Shown here in pieces: positions 21,201-31,143 of a DNA stretch of 35,542 nt. The stretch covers positions 1 through 35,542 of the forward strand of contig NW_025955359.1 of the NCBI RefSeq assembly GCF_022376445.1, in the 5' to 3' direction. The notes below the pieces were generated by a model. The model was not told the origin of the DNA. It made no database searches and saw nothing but the letters and a program-made list of their open reading frames with translations. The stretch comes from Fomitopsis serialis (Eukaryota; Basidiomycota; Agaricomycetes; Polyporales; Fomitopsidaceae). Within the stretch, counting starts at the first letter, position 1; every line of letters starts with the position of its first letter. Both the position numbers and the translations under genes were made by a program.

Positions 21201-22030
21201 CCAGACAGAGACGCCTTTGGTCCTGATTCATGATGGGAGCGGAATGGTACATCCTTACATGCGCTTGGATGACCTGGGTCGGCGCGTGTGGGGCATACAC
21301 AACCCCAAGGTGCCTTCAGGAGAGGGGTGGAAAGGTGGGATCCTGGAGATCGCCGCGCATTATGCAGAGCTCGTCCGGACGACTCTGGGAGAAGGGTGCC
21401 CTTGCCTACTAGGAGGTGAGCTTCGCTCTGGATTCCGTGCATCAAGTTCTAACGCGCCTCGACACAGGGTGGTCCTTTGGCGGAGTCGTGGCATTCGAAG
21501 TGGCTCGCATGCTCGTCGCCAGCGGGAGCCGCGTGGACGGTCTGCTCCTGATCGACTCCCCGCACCCGCGGATGGGCTGCGCGCTCCCGGACGCGGTCAT
21601 CGACGCGGTCGTCAGCGCGAAAGTGGCGAACCCGAGACACGCAGAGCTCGTGCGTCTGCAGATGCGGCACGCCTCGAGGGCGTTGGCGCACTACGACCCT
21701 GCGCGGTCTCCGGCATGCCATGTCAGACCACCCAAGGCTGTCATGCTGCGATCGCAAGAGGCATACGTCGGCGACGTGGAGGGGCGCGCGACCGCTGCAT
21801 TCCTGACCGACAGACGGGAGCCTGCCAAGTCGGTTGAGGGGTGGGAGAAACTGCTGGGCGCGGTGGTCCCTGTCGTCGACATTCCGGGGAACCACTTCCA
21901 GCCTTTCGATCCTGAGAATGTACGTATCGCGGCGGAGTGTTCGAGTTCGGAAATGCTGACCTTACCACAGGTAGCAATCGTCTCAGAGAAAATGCGACAG
22001 GCTTTGAGCATGCTAGATGAACAACCGTGA
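15287..22030 (+). CDS. Non-reducing polyketide synthase, SAT-KS-AT-PT-ACP-ACP-TE (orsellinic acid synthase type)
   Basis: Iterative type I NR-PKS, about 2,117 aa in eight exons: 15287-16642, 16699-17026, 17083-17267, 17327-18570, 18628-18837, 18897-21415, 21468-21919, 21971-22030; all joins keep phase. Domains by approximate residue: SAT 1-380 (GFSTG with S134 where Cys is usual; YHAPAL H277); KS 419-850 (TACSS C589, EAHGTGT H724, NIGH H764); AT about 950-1250 (GHSLGEY S1038 formed across an intron; YAYHTP); PT about 1330-1620 ([14 protein letters not shown]1365; [11 protein letters not shown]1554); ACP1 (GVDSL S1708); ACP2 (GLDSL S1809); TE (GWSFGG S1950, D1977, H2090). There are no reducing or methyltransferase domains. 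The order matches characterised basidiomycete orsellinic-acid synthases such as ArmB of Armillaria and PKS63787 of Antrodia cinnamomea. Product assignment to an orsellinate-like tetraketide is inference. Its neighbour is a co-oriented P450. Confidence 0.95.
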
Positions 22031-22428
22031 TTCCGTACGAAAGAGCTGCCATGCTAGCTGCATTCATTCACCCGCGAGGGCAAGTTTATCCATCATTTCC
22101 CAATTGTAGAGACAAAGTGTACGGCGCATACTACACTATTACAGGCAAGATAAAACATACGTACCTACTAGGCCGTTGAGAGGTGTCGTCAGAGATAGAA
22201 GATGAACACAAATAAAAGACGCGGAAAAGTAACGATATATGGCAGGAAGGGGGGAATGGTGTCGCAGAACACGATAAGGGAGGAGCACACTATTACACAG
22301 CGGAGAGCAAGACGTATATGAGAGACATCGTTATAACACCCGGCGACCCGCAGGGTGGGAAAGTCCCGGTGCGTCGTCTAGATCGATACAGACTTAAACC
22401 CCGGTTGGGTACCGACCCATCCGGGGGT
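22031..22428. other. Convergent intergenic region, PKS / Bqt4-like
   Basis: This 398-bp stretch contains the 3' UTRs of the PKS (+) and the Bqt4-like gene (-). It is more A/T-rich than its surroundings (about 22,090-22,330). No coding frame was recognised. Confidence 0.5.
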
Positions 22429-23828
22429 TCAGATCTGTAGATAGTTCTGCATCGTGGGCAGCAGGCTGTAGGACGCATGTCAGGACCATCAACACAACGG
22501 GACGCAAACACGACGACTCACAAAGCGCCCCATCCGACAGCAAACGCGAGGGCGCCCCAGGCGAGAGACTTGCGCTCTGGGGGCATGTTCGCGAGTATGG
22601 ACACCCGGCGGTTCGTCGCGATCGCCCGCTCGCCGACCTCGCCCGAGGGCTCCTTGAAGTTGAACTTGAGGGGTTCCTCGTCCTCGCGCTGCCGCTTGCT
22701 CGCGGGCTTCGCGGGCGACACCTCATCCTCGTCGCCAGACTCGGCGTCTTCGTCCTCCTCGTCCTCTTCTTCGACAAAGCGGCGCGCCTCTTCGCGGCGT
22801 GCCTTGAGGCGCGCGATGAGCTCCTTCTGCTCGCGGATGTCCTCCGCCATCACCTCGTCCGCGAGCTTCTGGGCGATGGGGTCGACCGCACCGTCGACCT
22901 CGTCCTTAACGGCGTTCGGGGTCTTACGTGTGCCGCGCGCGCTCCGCGGCGTCCTGGTGGGGAGAGGCGTAGCCGCGGGCGGGCCGGGGCTCTTGTGCCG
23001 GGTTGACCGTCTGGGAGGGGGCGTAGCGGTCTGCCTGGCGGTGGAGGGTGGTGGGGTGGGAACGGTGGGCTTCGCAGCCGCCGGTGCGGCGGCGGGAGTG
23101 GGCACCGACGCGGAGGCGGGCGTCATGGGCGACGCCTCCTTGCGCCTCTTTGCGGGCGTCGGGCCGGGCTCCTTGCCCGTGGCGGGCGACTGCTCGGGCG
23201 TGGGCTGCTGTGCGCGCGTGGAGCGGCGGTAGACGACAGCCGGGTCGGGGTCAGCCTTGGCGAGGACGGAGATGGCGGCGCCGAGGCCGTAGCTGTCGGC
23301 GAGCTGGAGCGCGATCTCGGGGGTGACCCACGTCCCGGCGAAGCGGGCGCGGCCGCCCTTGTTGGTGCCGGAGAGGTCGAAGGAGGCGCGGACCCAGCTG
23401 GCCTCGAGCTTCTCTGCATCGTCGGTCGCGGTGGGGAAGGCGGCGCGGAACATGGTGGTGAGGCTGATCGCACCCGTGTCGAGGCGACGGAGGATGAACG
23501 CGTGTCCGGAGGGCTGTCGGGCGAGGGTGAGCGGCGCAGGACGGCGCGAGCGAAAGGACGTACCGTCGGGATCTTCAGGCGGCCAACCTGGGAGTTTTGG
23601 TCAGATCGCGGAGCAGAGAACGGTGAGGGCCACGCACGATAGTTGCCTGACCATCGCGAACGATCTCCTGGAACTTGACAGGGGGAGGTTTGGAGGGATC
23701 CACTGGAGAAGAGGACAATAGGTCACGGTGAGGTTATCGGAGAGAAAGGAGGACGGACTCTGCTTAAGATGAAGGTTTACATGGTCTGAGGGGAGGGGAA
23801 ATCGCTGGACAGCGCCGTTCTGCTTCAT
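22429..23828 (-). CDS. bqt4: Bqt4-like APSES/KilA-N protein with C-terminal membrane anchor
   Basis: Resembles fission-yeast Bqt4, an inner-nuclear-membrane protein that tethers telomeres. Core exons: 23702-23638 (DPSKPPPVKFQEIVRDGQ), 23587-23564 (24 nt, VGRLKIPT), 23513-22522 (HAFILRRLDTGAISLTTMFR, then AAFPTATDDAEKLEASWVR and FAGTWVTPEIALQLADSYGL) and 22465-22429. The APSES/KilA-N-type fold is followed by a long Pro/Ala/Thr-rich linker, an acidic and Lys/Arg-rich coiled segment and a hydrophobic C terminus. Only with the last intron removed does this become a full membrane helix (WGALAFAVGWGAFLLPTMQN). Unspliced, the frame stops at 22,518. The first exon is uncertain: ATG 23828 to donor 23781 is one base out of phase, perhaps a lost C in a CCCC run. 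With one base restored the protein is about 388 aa. DNA-binding or telomere function is inferred from the family. Confidence 0.78.
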
Positions 23829-24137
23829 CGCGGAGGCGTGGAAGGGGGAGAGACGCGTCGCGTACGCACGGGGCAGGGCGCGCTGGTGGCAGTCAAACAC
23901 ACGCACACCCGCCACGCCCGCCCTCAGCCCAACATCACTTTCCCACGCCCGCTTACGTACACATCGTTGCTGCTCAGACCATAGCGCACGGTCCTGCATC
24001 TCCTCGAGGCCCTCGATGAAAGAATTCAACGATATATCGTACGCAGTGGCTAGCTATACAATCTATTCGGTTGTCTACGACTCTGTGTCTGGCTCAATAC
24101 AACAAGATGTTTGCTTCTGCCGTCCAATACCCACCTC
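23829..24137. promoter_or_regulatory. Upstream region of the Bqt4-like gene
   Basis: 309 bp between the proposed Bqt4-like start and the stop of phosphofructokinase, both on the minus strand. It should hold the promoter of the former and the 3' UTR of the latter. A continuous minus-strand frame crosses part of it, but its composition does not suggest a real extension. Confidence 0.35.
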
Positions 24138-27100
24138 TCAGATATCCACAGGCAGGTGTTTGTCCAGCAGTTGCTGCCGCGCAACGATCATCTCGACCAA
24201 ATCCGTGTACGGCGCCCACCACGCCTCCTTCCCGCGCCGGTTGTGCATGTCCGCGTGCGCGACCATCTCCGTGACGGGCACCCACTTCACCGCCGTGCCC
24301 TGGATCGTGATCACCGCCGCGGACTCGGGCGGCGCCAGCTTCCGCCCTTGCTGCCGGAGCAGCGCCTGGTGGTGCTCCTCCACGAAGGACATGCACTTCA
24401 GCGCGAGGCGCACCGCGCGGGTCCGGTCGAGCGGCGAGGGGATCCCGCCCTGCAGTGTGTGCCCGAGCATGGCGGCGCGCGAGTCGAACAGCGAGCCGCC
24501 CTCCTCTTTGAACATCTTCCTGATGAAGTCTGTGCTGTAGACGTCGGACGACGACTCATTCCTAAGAAGTGATTGAGAATCTGACTTGCGGTTGGCTGCG
24601 AGAAACATACCTGAGCACCAGTCGTCCCTCTGCCTTACCCTTCTGGTCAAGAGCAAACCGTCTCTTCAAGAACCTGACGTCGCGGCGCAACATGTCCAGG
24701 TCGATACCCCGCTCTGGGGTATACACAATCACGGCTCCGGTCTGGAAATCTCGCTCAGCAACGGAATCCCCTCAGCTGTTGACCGACTTACCGCCAATGC
24801 ACCCATCGTTGCGATGTAGCCACACTTCCCCCCCTGCGTCTCCACAACAAACACCCTGTTCCGACTCGCCGACGCGCTCTGCTTGATCGCATCGCACGCC
24901 GTCACCAGCGCGTTCAGGCTCGTGTCCGAGCCCAAACTGTACTCCATCACCGGCACGTTATTCGAGATCGTCGCGGGCAGATGGACCATCGGGATCTGGA
25001 ACGCGGGGTAGTTCTTCCGCGCGGCCTCGAGGATGGAGAGCGCGTGGAACGCCTCGAAGCCGCCGATGAGGAGGAGCGCGTGGAAGTTGTGCTGCTGGAA
25101 CTTCGCCGCGACCGCGCCGAGGTCGATGTCCGGCAGCTTGCGGTTCGTGCCCAGCTCGGATCCGCCCCGCGTCATCCAGTTGTCCACACCGAGCCAGGAG
25201 AGCGGGTGCACGTTGTCCTCGAGCAGGCCGGGGAACCCGCTGTGAATTGCGAACGGCTTGTGCCCTTGCCGGAGGCAGTAGCGCACGGCGGTGCGTGTGG
25301 CCGCGTTCATCCCGCCTGCAGGCGCACCAACGCTGCGTGGAACGGTCAATTCGCGGAAGCTGTGATGCGATGAACATTGTGCTTACTGCATGATGCCAAC
25401 ACGCATTCGCTGGGCGTATACTGTCATGAGACTTAGCTCAGCCATGGTACGACCGCGGAACGCACCAGATGATGAGGCAGCATTGGCTCCTTCAACAACA
25501 CCGACGTAGCATAGAACCCCTCCAGCATCTCTGCAAACTCCGGGTCGCGCAACGACATTGCCTTCTTGAAGTTCTTCTCTGAGATCGCTGTACCCACCGA
25601 ACGCGTCTACACACCGTGTACGTAAATACACGTCAGGCAGCGTGGAGCGAAAATGTGGTAATCGAGACGCACCAGAGCGACAGCCTCCATAAGTGGGACA
25701 CGTGTGACTTTGTTCTCGCTGATGCCAATCATGTACGACGGTGTATCCGGCGTGGACTCGAGGAGCGCGTCGACAGCTTCGATACCTTGTAGTGTCGGCT
25801 ACACACACAAGGCACAATCAGCCCAACACGACACCACAAGCGAGATCTGGGAGCCCACCATGATGCGATCGTACGCCGCGGGCGCACCCCCGCGCTGCGT
25901 GTGCCCCAGCGTGGTCACCCGCGTGTCGAGGCCGAGCCGCTCCGCGAGCACGTCTTTGACATACTCCGCCCGGATCGGTTTGAGGTCCTTGTCGATCGCG
26001 CCCTCCGCGACGATCACGATCGTCTTGCGCTGCCCGATGTCCCGGTGCTTTGCGTGATCTCAGCATGCTGTAGGTCCCCGCGCGATGTGGACTTACGGTC
26101 TGGATCATCTTGCACATGCTGTCTTCCCAATTGTCTTCGGAGGGAGGGTCTTCCGGGATGAAGATGAAGTCCGCGCCGCAACTGTTTGACGGTTGTCAGC
26201 TCTTGCCTCCCGATCCATGTGGTGCGTCTACATACCTTGCACCCGCCATGAGCGCCAGCCATCCGCAATGCCGTCCCATGACTTCCACCACAAAGGCACG
26301 CGAATGCGACACGGCGGTCGAGTTGATGTTGTCGATGGACTCGCATATACGGTGCAGCGCCGTGACTGCACCGATTGTCAGGTCCGTCATAGACATGTCG
26401 TTGTCAATTGAGCCCACGAGGCCTACGATGCGCAAATGATGGTGGTTCTTAACCTGCTCGTCGGTGATCTTGCCTTGGGGAGACTTAGTATCAGGCTGTT
26501 CTAGGAGGGACTCCTAGGGCGATGCCTTCCTGTACATTCAAGTGCCGCACTGCAACAGATCCTCGAGCGTCATATGGGTGACTAGTGCGAGCGGCAGCAA
26601 GCCCGACGCTTGAGGATTTGTGCAGCGCATATACGCGACTCGGCACACTGTGGAGCACTCGACTTGTCGGAAAGCATGACCACTAGGAGTCCCTTCATGA
26701 GGCGCTGAATATCACGCACCTGCTGCACGCAACGCCTCGACATGCTTTGGCCATTCGGACCGAAAGACATCTGCACCAGTCAGAGAGCCGTCTCCTCCGC
26801 AGACGACGAGGGCGTCAATGCCCTCCTTGATCATGTTATATGCTGCCGTCTGCCGGCCTTCTTGTGTGCGGAATGTGGTGGAGCGGGCAGTTCCAATCAA
26901 CGTCCCACCCTGTTAGACGCAGTCATTCCTCGCTGTTCAGACAGCCACTGGGGTCACTCACCTCGCCGAACCACCCGCGTACATCGTCCCATCCTACGCG
27001 GACAATATACCGCCCCTTGATAGTGCGTCCACTGATGTAGTCGCCCGTGCCATCCTTCAGCAGCTCTCCGTCACCAAATCGAAGATTGTGCACGAAACTC

Positions 27101-27339
27101 GCGTCCTCTTTCACGGTACGGGAGTCCGACGACTCTTGCGCATTGCCGCGGACGAGACCCTCGTACCCCTCGCGGACAACCCAGGCCTCGCAGCCTCTGA
27201 GAACAGGTGATCAAGGTCAAATGGAAGACGAAAGAGGCCACAGGGAGCCGCACTTGGCGATGGCCATCTTTACGACTGAACGGACGACGGCGTTCATGCC
27301 GGCGCTGTCCCCGCCGGACGTGAGCACAGCGATCTTCAT
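24138..27339 (-). CDS. PFK1: ATP-dependent 6-phosphofructokinase, eukaryotic duplicated type
   Basis: Key glycolytic enzyme converting fructose 6-phosphate and ATP to fructose 1,6-bisphosphate in the cytosol. Twelve exons: 27339-27254, 27196-26962, 26909-26720, 26473-26236, 26181-26097, 26047-25859, 25798-25673, 25606-25466, 25420-25387, 25332-24792, 24741-24611, 24561-24138; about 806 aa. The catalytic N half shows [26 protein letters not shown], the catalytic [16 protein letters not shown] and GHTQRGG. The regulatory C half shows [37 protein letters not shown] and GHTLQGG. The start is the ATG just before [10 protein letters not shown]; a longer N terminus is possible. The exon 8 to exon 9 join (about 25,466 / 25,420) is one base out of phase and the total is one base short of a whole frame. 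A lost base in or beside exon 8 explains both. Intron 3 is unusually long (246 nt). Confidence 0.93.
26474..26719 (-). other. Atypically long PFK intron (246 nt)
   Basis: All other introns in the window are about 45-80 nt, but this one spans 246 nt between EALRAAG and KITDEQV. GT and AG borders and phase fit. A short hidden exon inside cannot be excluded. Confidence 0.6.
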
Positions 27340-27830
27340 CTTCGAGTGTTGAGGGCCGTCGGTGTCGCTGTATGCGCCGTGCGGAGGTCGTAGACACGGG
27401 CAAGGGGAATGGTGGAGGTAGAAGACCCGGAGATAGGGTGGCTATGAATATGGATCGATGAGAGGGCCTACCCCGAGTTTTTGACTGGCAGGAGCGTAGA
27501 GACCGCGTCAGGCGCCAATAGTCAGACCATCCATACAGGCGCGCCTCGACGCGTCGCGGACTCGCCTCCGCACAAACAAGCTCGACGTGGTGCGCGTCGC
27601 TGGCCGTCGGCCCCTCGAGCACGGGCGGGAGGTGCGAGGCCTGGGCGATGCGGGCAGATATAGCGCAGACTCAGCCCGACGCGTCGACGCGGATCCATCG
27701 AGACTGGTCCATGGCGAGCCCCGCCGCGCTATGGCCGCGGCTGCAGCCACACACGCGCGTCTCCTCTCCTCCGTCCGCCACACTCGGACGTTCTCAGACT
27801 CTACTGCTAAGTACATACGCCTTGCAGAAT
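27340..27830. promoter_or_regulatory. Divergent promoter region, PFK / Wss1-like
   Basis: 491 bp between the start codons of phosphofructokinase (-) and the Wss1-like gene (+). Open frames within it are arginine-rich artefacts. An in-frame upstream ATG for Wss1 exists at 27,648, but the conserved protein starts at 27,831. Pyrimidine-rich tracts on the minus strand near 27,400 precede the PFK start. Confidence 0.4.
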
Positions 27831-29783
27831 ATGGTCCACGTCCGACTCAACGAGCGCGAGATAAATCCCAACCCGCACATCAACTTCATAACCGCTCTTC
27901 CCATGCCAGACGCGGCGGACCAAGAGGAGGCACGCCAGCTACTCCGTGCACTGGCTGCTCAGGTCCGGCCGGTCATGAAAGCGCACGGCTTCGTGGTGAA
28001 CAGCTTCGAAGAGGTACGACGAGTGACTGCATGGTCGGCGAGGCGTTGTGACGATCAGTGAGCAGTACGAGTTCAACAAGGTCTTCGCCGGGAGGAATTG
28101 GAATGCGGGTGAAGTGGTCGGTAGGTGACCCTTAATACGGGCAAGGGGGTCGACTGGATCTGAGCGGGGCCATTAGAACTGGTACTCAGAGAGGCCAGTG
28201 GGGCTTTCTCCTCAATATCCTGGCTCATGAGCACATTATGCCACGAGGTGTGTCGGTCAGGCCGATGTTGTGATATCTGAGGGGTTCTGAAGGGCGCGGC
28301 TCCTATCAAGTTAGCACATATCACGGTGGGTTCGCACACGCTTGAAGGAACTTCGAGTATCCATGCCATTGTCAGCACCAGAACCATGGCCCTGCATTCC
28401 AAGCGCTGTGGGCCAAGCTACGCGCCGAAGTGAGAGAGCTACAGAGCAAAGGGTACTACGGAGACGGTCAGGAAGCCATCGTAACTCACTGTGATCGTTC
28501 TAATTGCTGAAGCAACGTAGGCTACTGGTCATCCGGCAAGAGGCTAGCAGACTCTGCACGCGTCGGCGGCGAATCCCTCGGCGCAGGAGACCTCCCAGAG
28601 TACATGGTACGTCTCCATTCTACTCTCTAAAAGGCTGTCTCACACGTCTGCTCAATCCACAGTGCGGCGGTGCCCAAGCACGCAAACGCCCGACGTCTCT
28701 CCGCCGGCGACGTACAGCCGGCCCCTCCCAGACAGGTGCCCAAACAGCCAAAAGGCGCAAAGCGGGCTCGCGAGTCACAGCAAAGGGCACATTCCGGGGC
28801 TCCGGCCGTGCCGTCAACGAGGACGCCAGCGACGAGGAGCAGAAGAAGTCCGGCGCAGGTTTCAGGAAGAAGGCGGGCAGTAAACGCGCGAGGGAGGAGA
28901 GGGCGCTCGCGGCGGAACGGAGATTAAAGGCGTTGCAGGGTGCAGGTCAGCTTCTGGCTCGCTGTGCCTGGCTACAGCAAGCTTGACTCTTCCTTTGCGT
29001 TAGCCGGACCGTCGACCGAGTCGCGGGAGGATGAAATCGATGAGGATGAAGAGGATAGCGACGTGGAGATCGTGGAGGAGACGGATCAGGAGAGACGGCG
29101 CACCATGCTTGACGCAACAGCACAGAACGACATGGACAACCTGAAGAGCTCGCAGACCGACTTCTCGTCAGACTTCATCTTCCCGCGGATATCGTCGACG
29201 ACAGATGAAGAGCCACCCTGCGATGTCCAGATTCTATCACGCCCGAGTGCTACCGCTACCTCCGCCGTGGAGGAATCATCATCACGCAAGGGAAAGCAGC
29301 GAGTTAGTTCGGAAGTCATAGACTTAACGGAGGAAACCCCGAACGGCAAAACAGCCCCGCGGAAGAAGGCCAAACGAGACGTGCCTTACGGCAACCTCAT
29401 CGAAGACGAGATGAAACAGCGCAAGCTCGAATCGTTAGGACTAACAGGCACCGGCCAGCGTCTCGGTGGGAACCGGAAGGCACCCCCTGAACCACAGAAC
29501 GCGAAGTCGAACGGACCCGCGTCAAGAGCAGCTCGCAGCAGCGGTCAACTGACTGACTCTGATCAACGTCACAACAAAGACAAATGCGAATGGAATTGTC
29601 TCGTTTGCACGTTGTGAGTGGGGCCGTCATTCGTGATTGCTCCTGCGAGATGCAGGAGGCTCATCCTCGTGGATCTGACCACGGTGCTATCCCTTCTCTA
29701 GGTCGAACGCACCTGAACATCTTGCCTGCGCCGCTTGTACCACGCCTCGAGGCGAGTCCACCTGGGCGAGACAGCCTACGTGA
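27831..29783 (+). CDS. wss1: Wss1-like WLM-domain DNA-protein-crosslink metalloprotease
   Basis: Wss1/SPRTN-type proteases degrade proteins crosslinked to DNA in the nucleus. About 491 aa in nine exons: 27831-28013, 28066-28120, 28177-28247, 28311-28325 (15 nt), 28376-28466, 28521-28606, 28663-28945, 29004-29613, 29702-29783. The WLM domain starts VHVRLNEREINPNPHINFI and contains FAGRNWNAGE and SWLMSTLCHE. The zinc site reads HELAHITHQNH (H102, E103, H106, H112), assembled from three exons, then GPAFQALWAKLR and KGYYGDGYWSSG. After a basic, disordered region comes an acidic SDVEIVEE stretch and a VIDLTEE SUMO-interaction-like motif. The C terminus has a RanBP2/NZF-type zinc finger (W458, C460, C463, C474, C477). 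All junctions keep phase. ATG 27831 gives the family N terminus; a frame open to 27,648 would add 61 Arg/Ser-rich residues. Confidence 0.92.
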
Positions 29784-30071
29784 TGGCGTCCGCGAATCTA
29801 TTCTCGATCCTCATGGTTCCGTTAGCCACGGAGGCTTGGGACACTGTGTCAGATGGCAGTCTTTGACGGTAGTCCGATAAGCTATTGTCGGGCAATACAC
29901 TTGCTCGTATTACGGCCTTTCCGTTGAGAATGGTACGCCAAGGGACGCATGGCATGACACTGGGGGATTTTTGGGGACAATGTATCGGTGCTCGTCAGAT
30001 AGTTTCCTGTTAATGTTACATGCTCGTTTGCACTCATGACCAATCCTCTCATTCACGCTCTCGACACCCGT

Positions 30072-30729
30072 TCAACGCCAGCATCTGTACACCGGAAGCA
30101 TCAGAGTTACAGCCCTTGCATGCGTAGCCGCGAACTTACAGGATCTCGTAGCTCTCGTGAATGACGTGTTCGCCGCCGCCAAACGCAACATTGCATGCGC
30201 CCTGCCAAGTAGTCCACACGTCAATTGCCCCGCCGCAAGCATGACTTCAAATGGTACATACAAGGTGCTCGCCAGTCTTACCAGGGACTCGGACGCCCTG
30301 GACAGTAGCCATGGCATGGTAAAGCTTTCCTCCGCCCTGCTCGTAACCGCCCTCTACGGGACGCCGGCCGGGAGGAACTCGGCCATGCGAGGTGGGGCCC
30401 ACTCCATCGTATTGGGATCGAATGGCAGGAGGTCATACCGCCCGTTGTGCTCGTGCTCGCCGCCGCCGTATGGCACGCGGCACGGCGGCGACAGGTGTGG
30501 GCCGATCTTGCAGGGGTGCACGGAGTTCGGGAAGATCGCAGAGCCAATGTACACGGGCGAGCGACCGTCCCCGTCGAAGCTACGGGCGGCCGAGCTGCTC
30601 GGGAGACGGCAGCGCGGACTGGGTGCTGAGTGGGATGCGGAACCCGGATGGTGGGGGCGCTTGATGCGCCTGATACGGAGGCGGAGACTGGCCATGGTTG
30701 GGTGTGGGGAACTGGGGAGGCGTCTGCAT
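30072..30729 (-). CDS. DUF3421/DM9-repeat protein
   Basis: Small protein with two DM9-type (DUF3421) repeats. Repeat 1: SPVYIGSAIFPNSVHPCKIG, then PCRVPYGGGEHE; repeat 2: KLYHAMATVQGVRVPGKTGE, then GACNVAFGGGEHVIHESYEIL. DM9 repeats bind mannose in some invertebrate proteins; the role in fungi is unknown. Exons 30729-30262, 30201-30140 and 30084-30072 (LCWR end), about 180 aa. The N terminus is a Pro/Gln/Tyr-rich segment from ATG 30729 (MQTPPQFPTPNHGQ). Two apparent indels break exon 1: at about 30,582-30,590 (a GGG run on the plus strand), where LGRP must pass into SFDGDGRSP, and at about 30,360-30,366, where LPAG must pass into RPVEGGYEQGG. They compensate each other in length. An upstream hydrophobic stretch could mean a longer N terminus. 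Confidence 0.72.
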
Positions 30730-31143
30730 TGCGATCGTAGGTCTGTCTGTCCTGGTGGAAGGTGAGCTCGCGTTCGTGATGCGCTTTTGGCCTCACTCGA
30801 GGATGCTGTGTGGACCGCAATGCGGTACAGATAAACGATCAGTGGTAAGGCGATGAGCGCTGTCAGTATGGCCAGCACAGGCACTTGACGCCCATTGCGG
30901 CAAGCTCAGCACGTGCATGCCGCCGTATACATTCCGAACGGAGGAACGAGCTCGAGGACGAGTCTGAGGGTGTAACAATGTCACGTAGCGTCTTCGTCGG
31001 TGCTGTTTCGTACGACGATCATCCATTTATTCCTAAGCGACACACAGTAAATCAGTATGCATGCCATCGCTTTACATAGTTACATCAGTCTGCAAGACGT
31101 GTCCGAGTCCTGTCAGGTCAGCTGGGACGTGCCCATCCTAACC
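30730..31143. other. Region upstream of the DM9 gene
   Basis: 414 bp between the proposed DM9-protein start and the PalA stop, both on the minus strand. It holds the promoter or 5' part of the former and the 3' UTR of the latter. A minus-strand frame at about 30,800-30,884 encodes a strongly hydrophobic stretch (VLAILTALIALPLIVYLY), in the same frame as the conserved DM9 core but without an ATG. Confidence 0.4.

Noticed and set aside
24981..25373. 130-codon plus-strand frame over PFK
   Set aside because: Antisense shadow of the large PFK exon; its Arg/Glu/Val-rich composition mirrors the codon bias of the coding strand.
27648..27830. Longer N terminus for the Wss1-like protein
   Set aside because: The frame is open, but the 61 extra residues are Arg/Ser-rich and the WLM family starts at VHVR.
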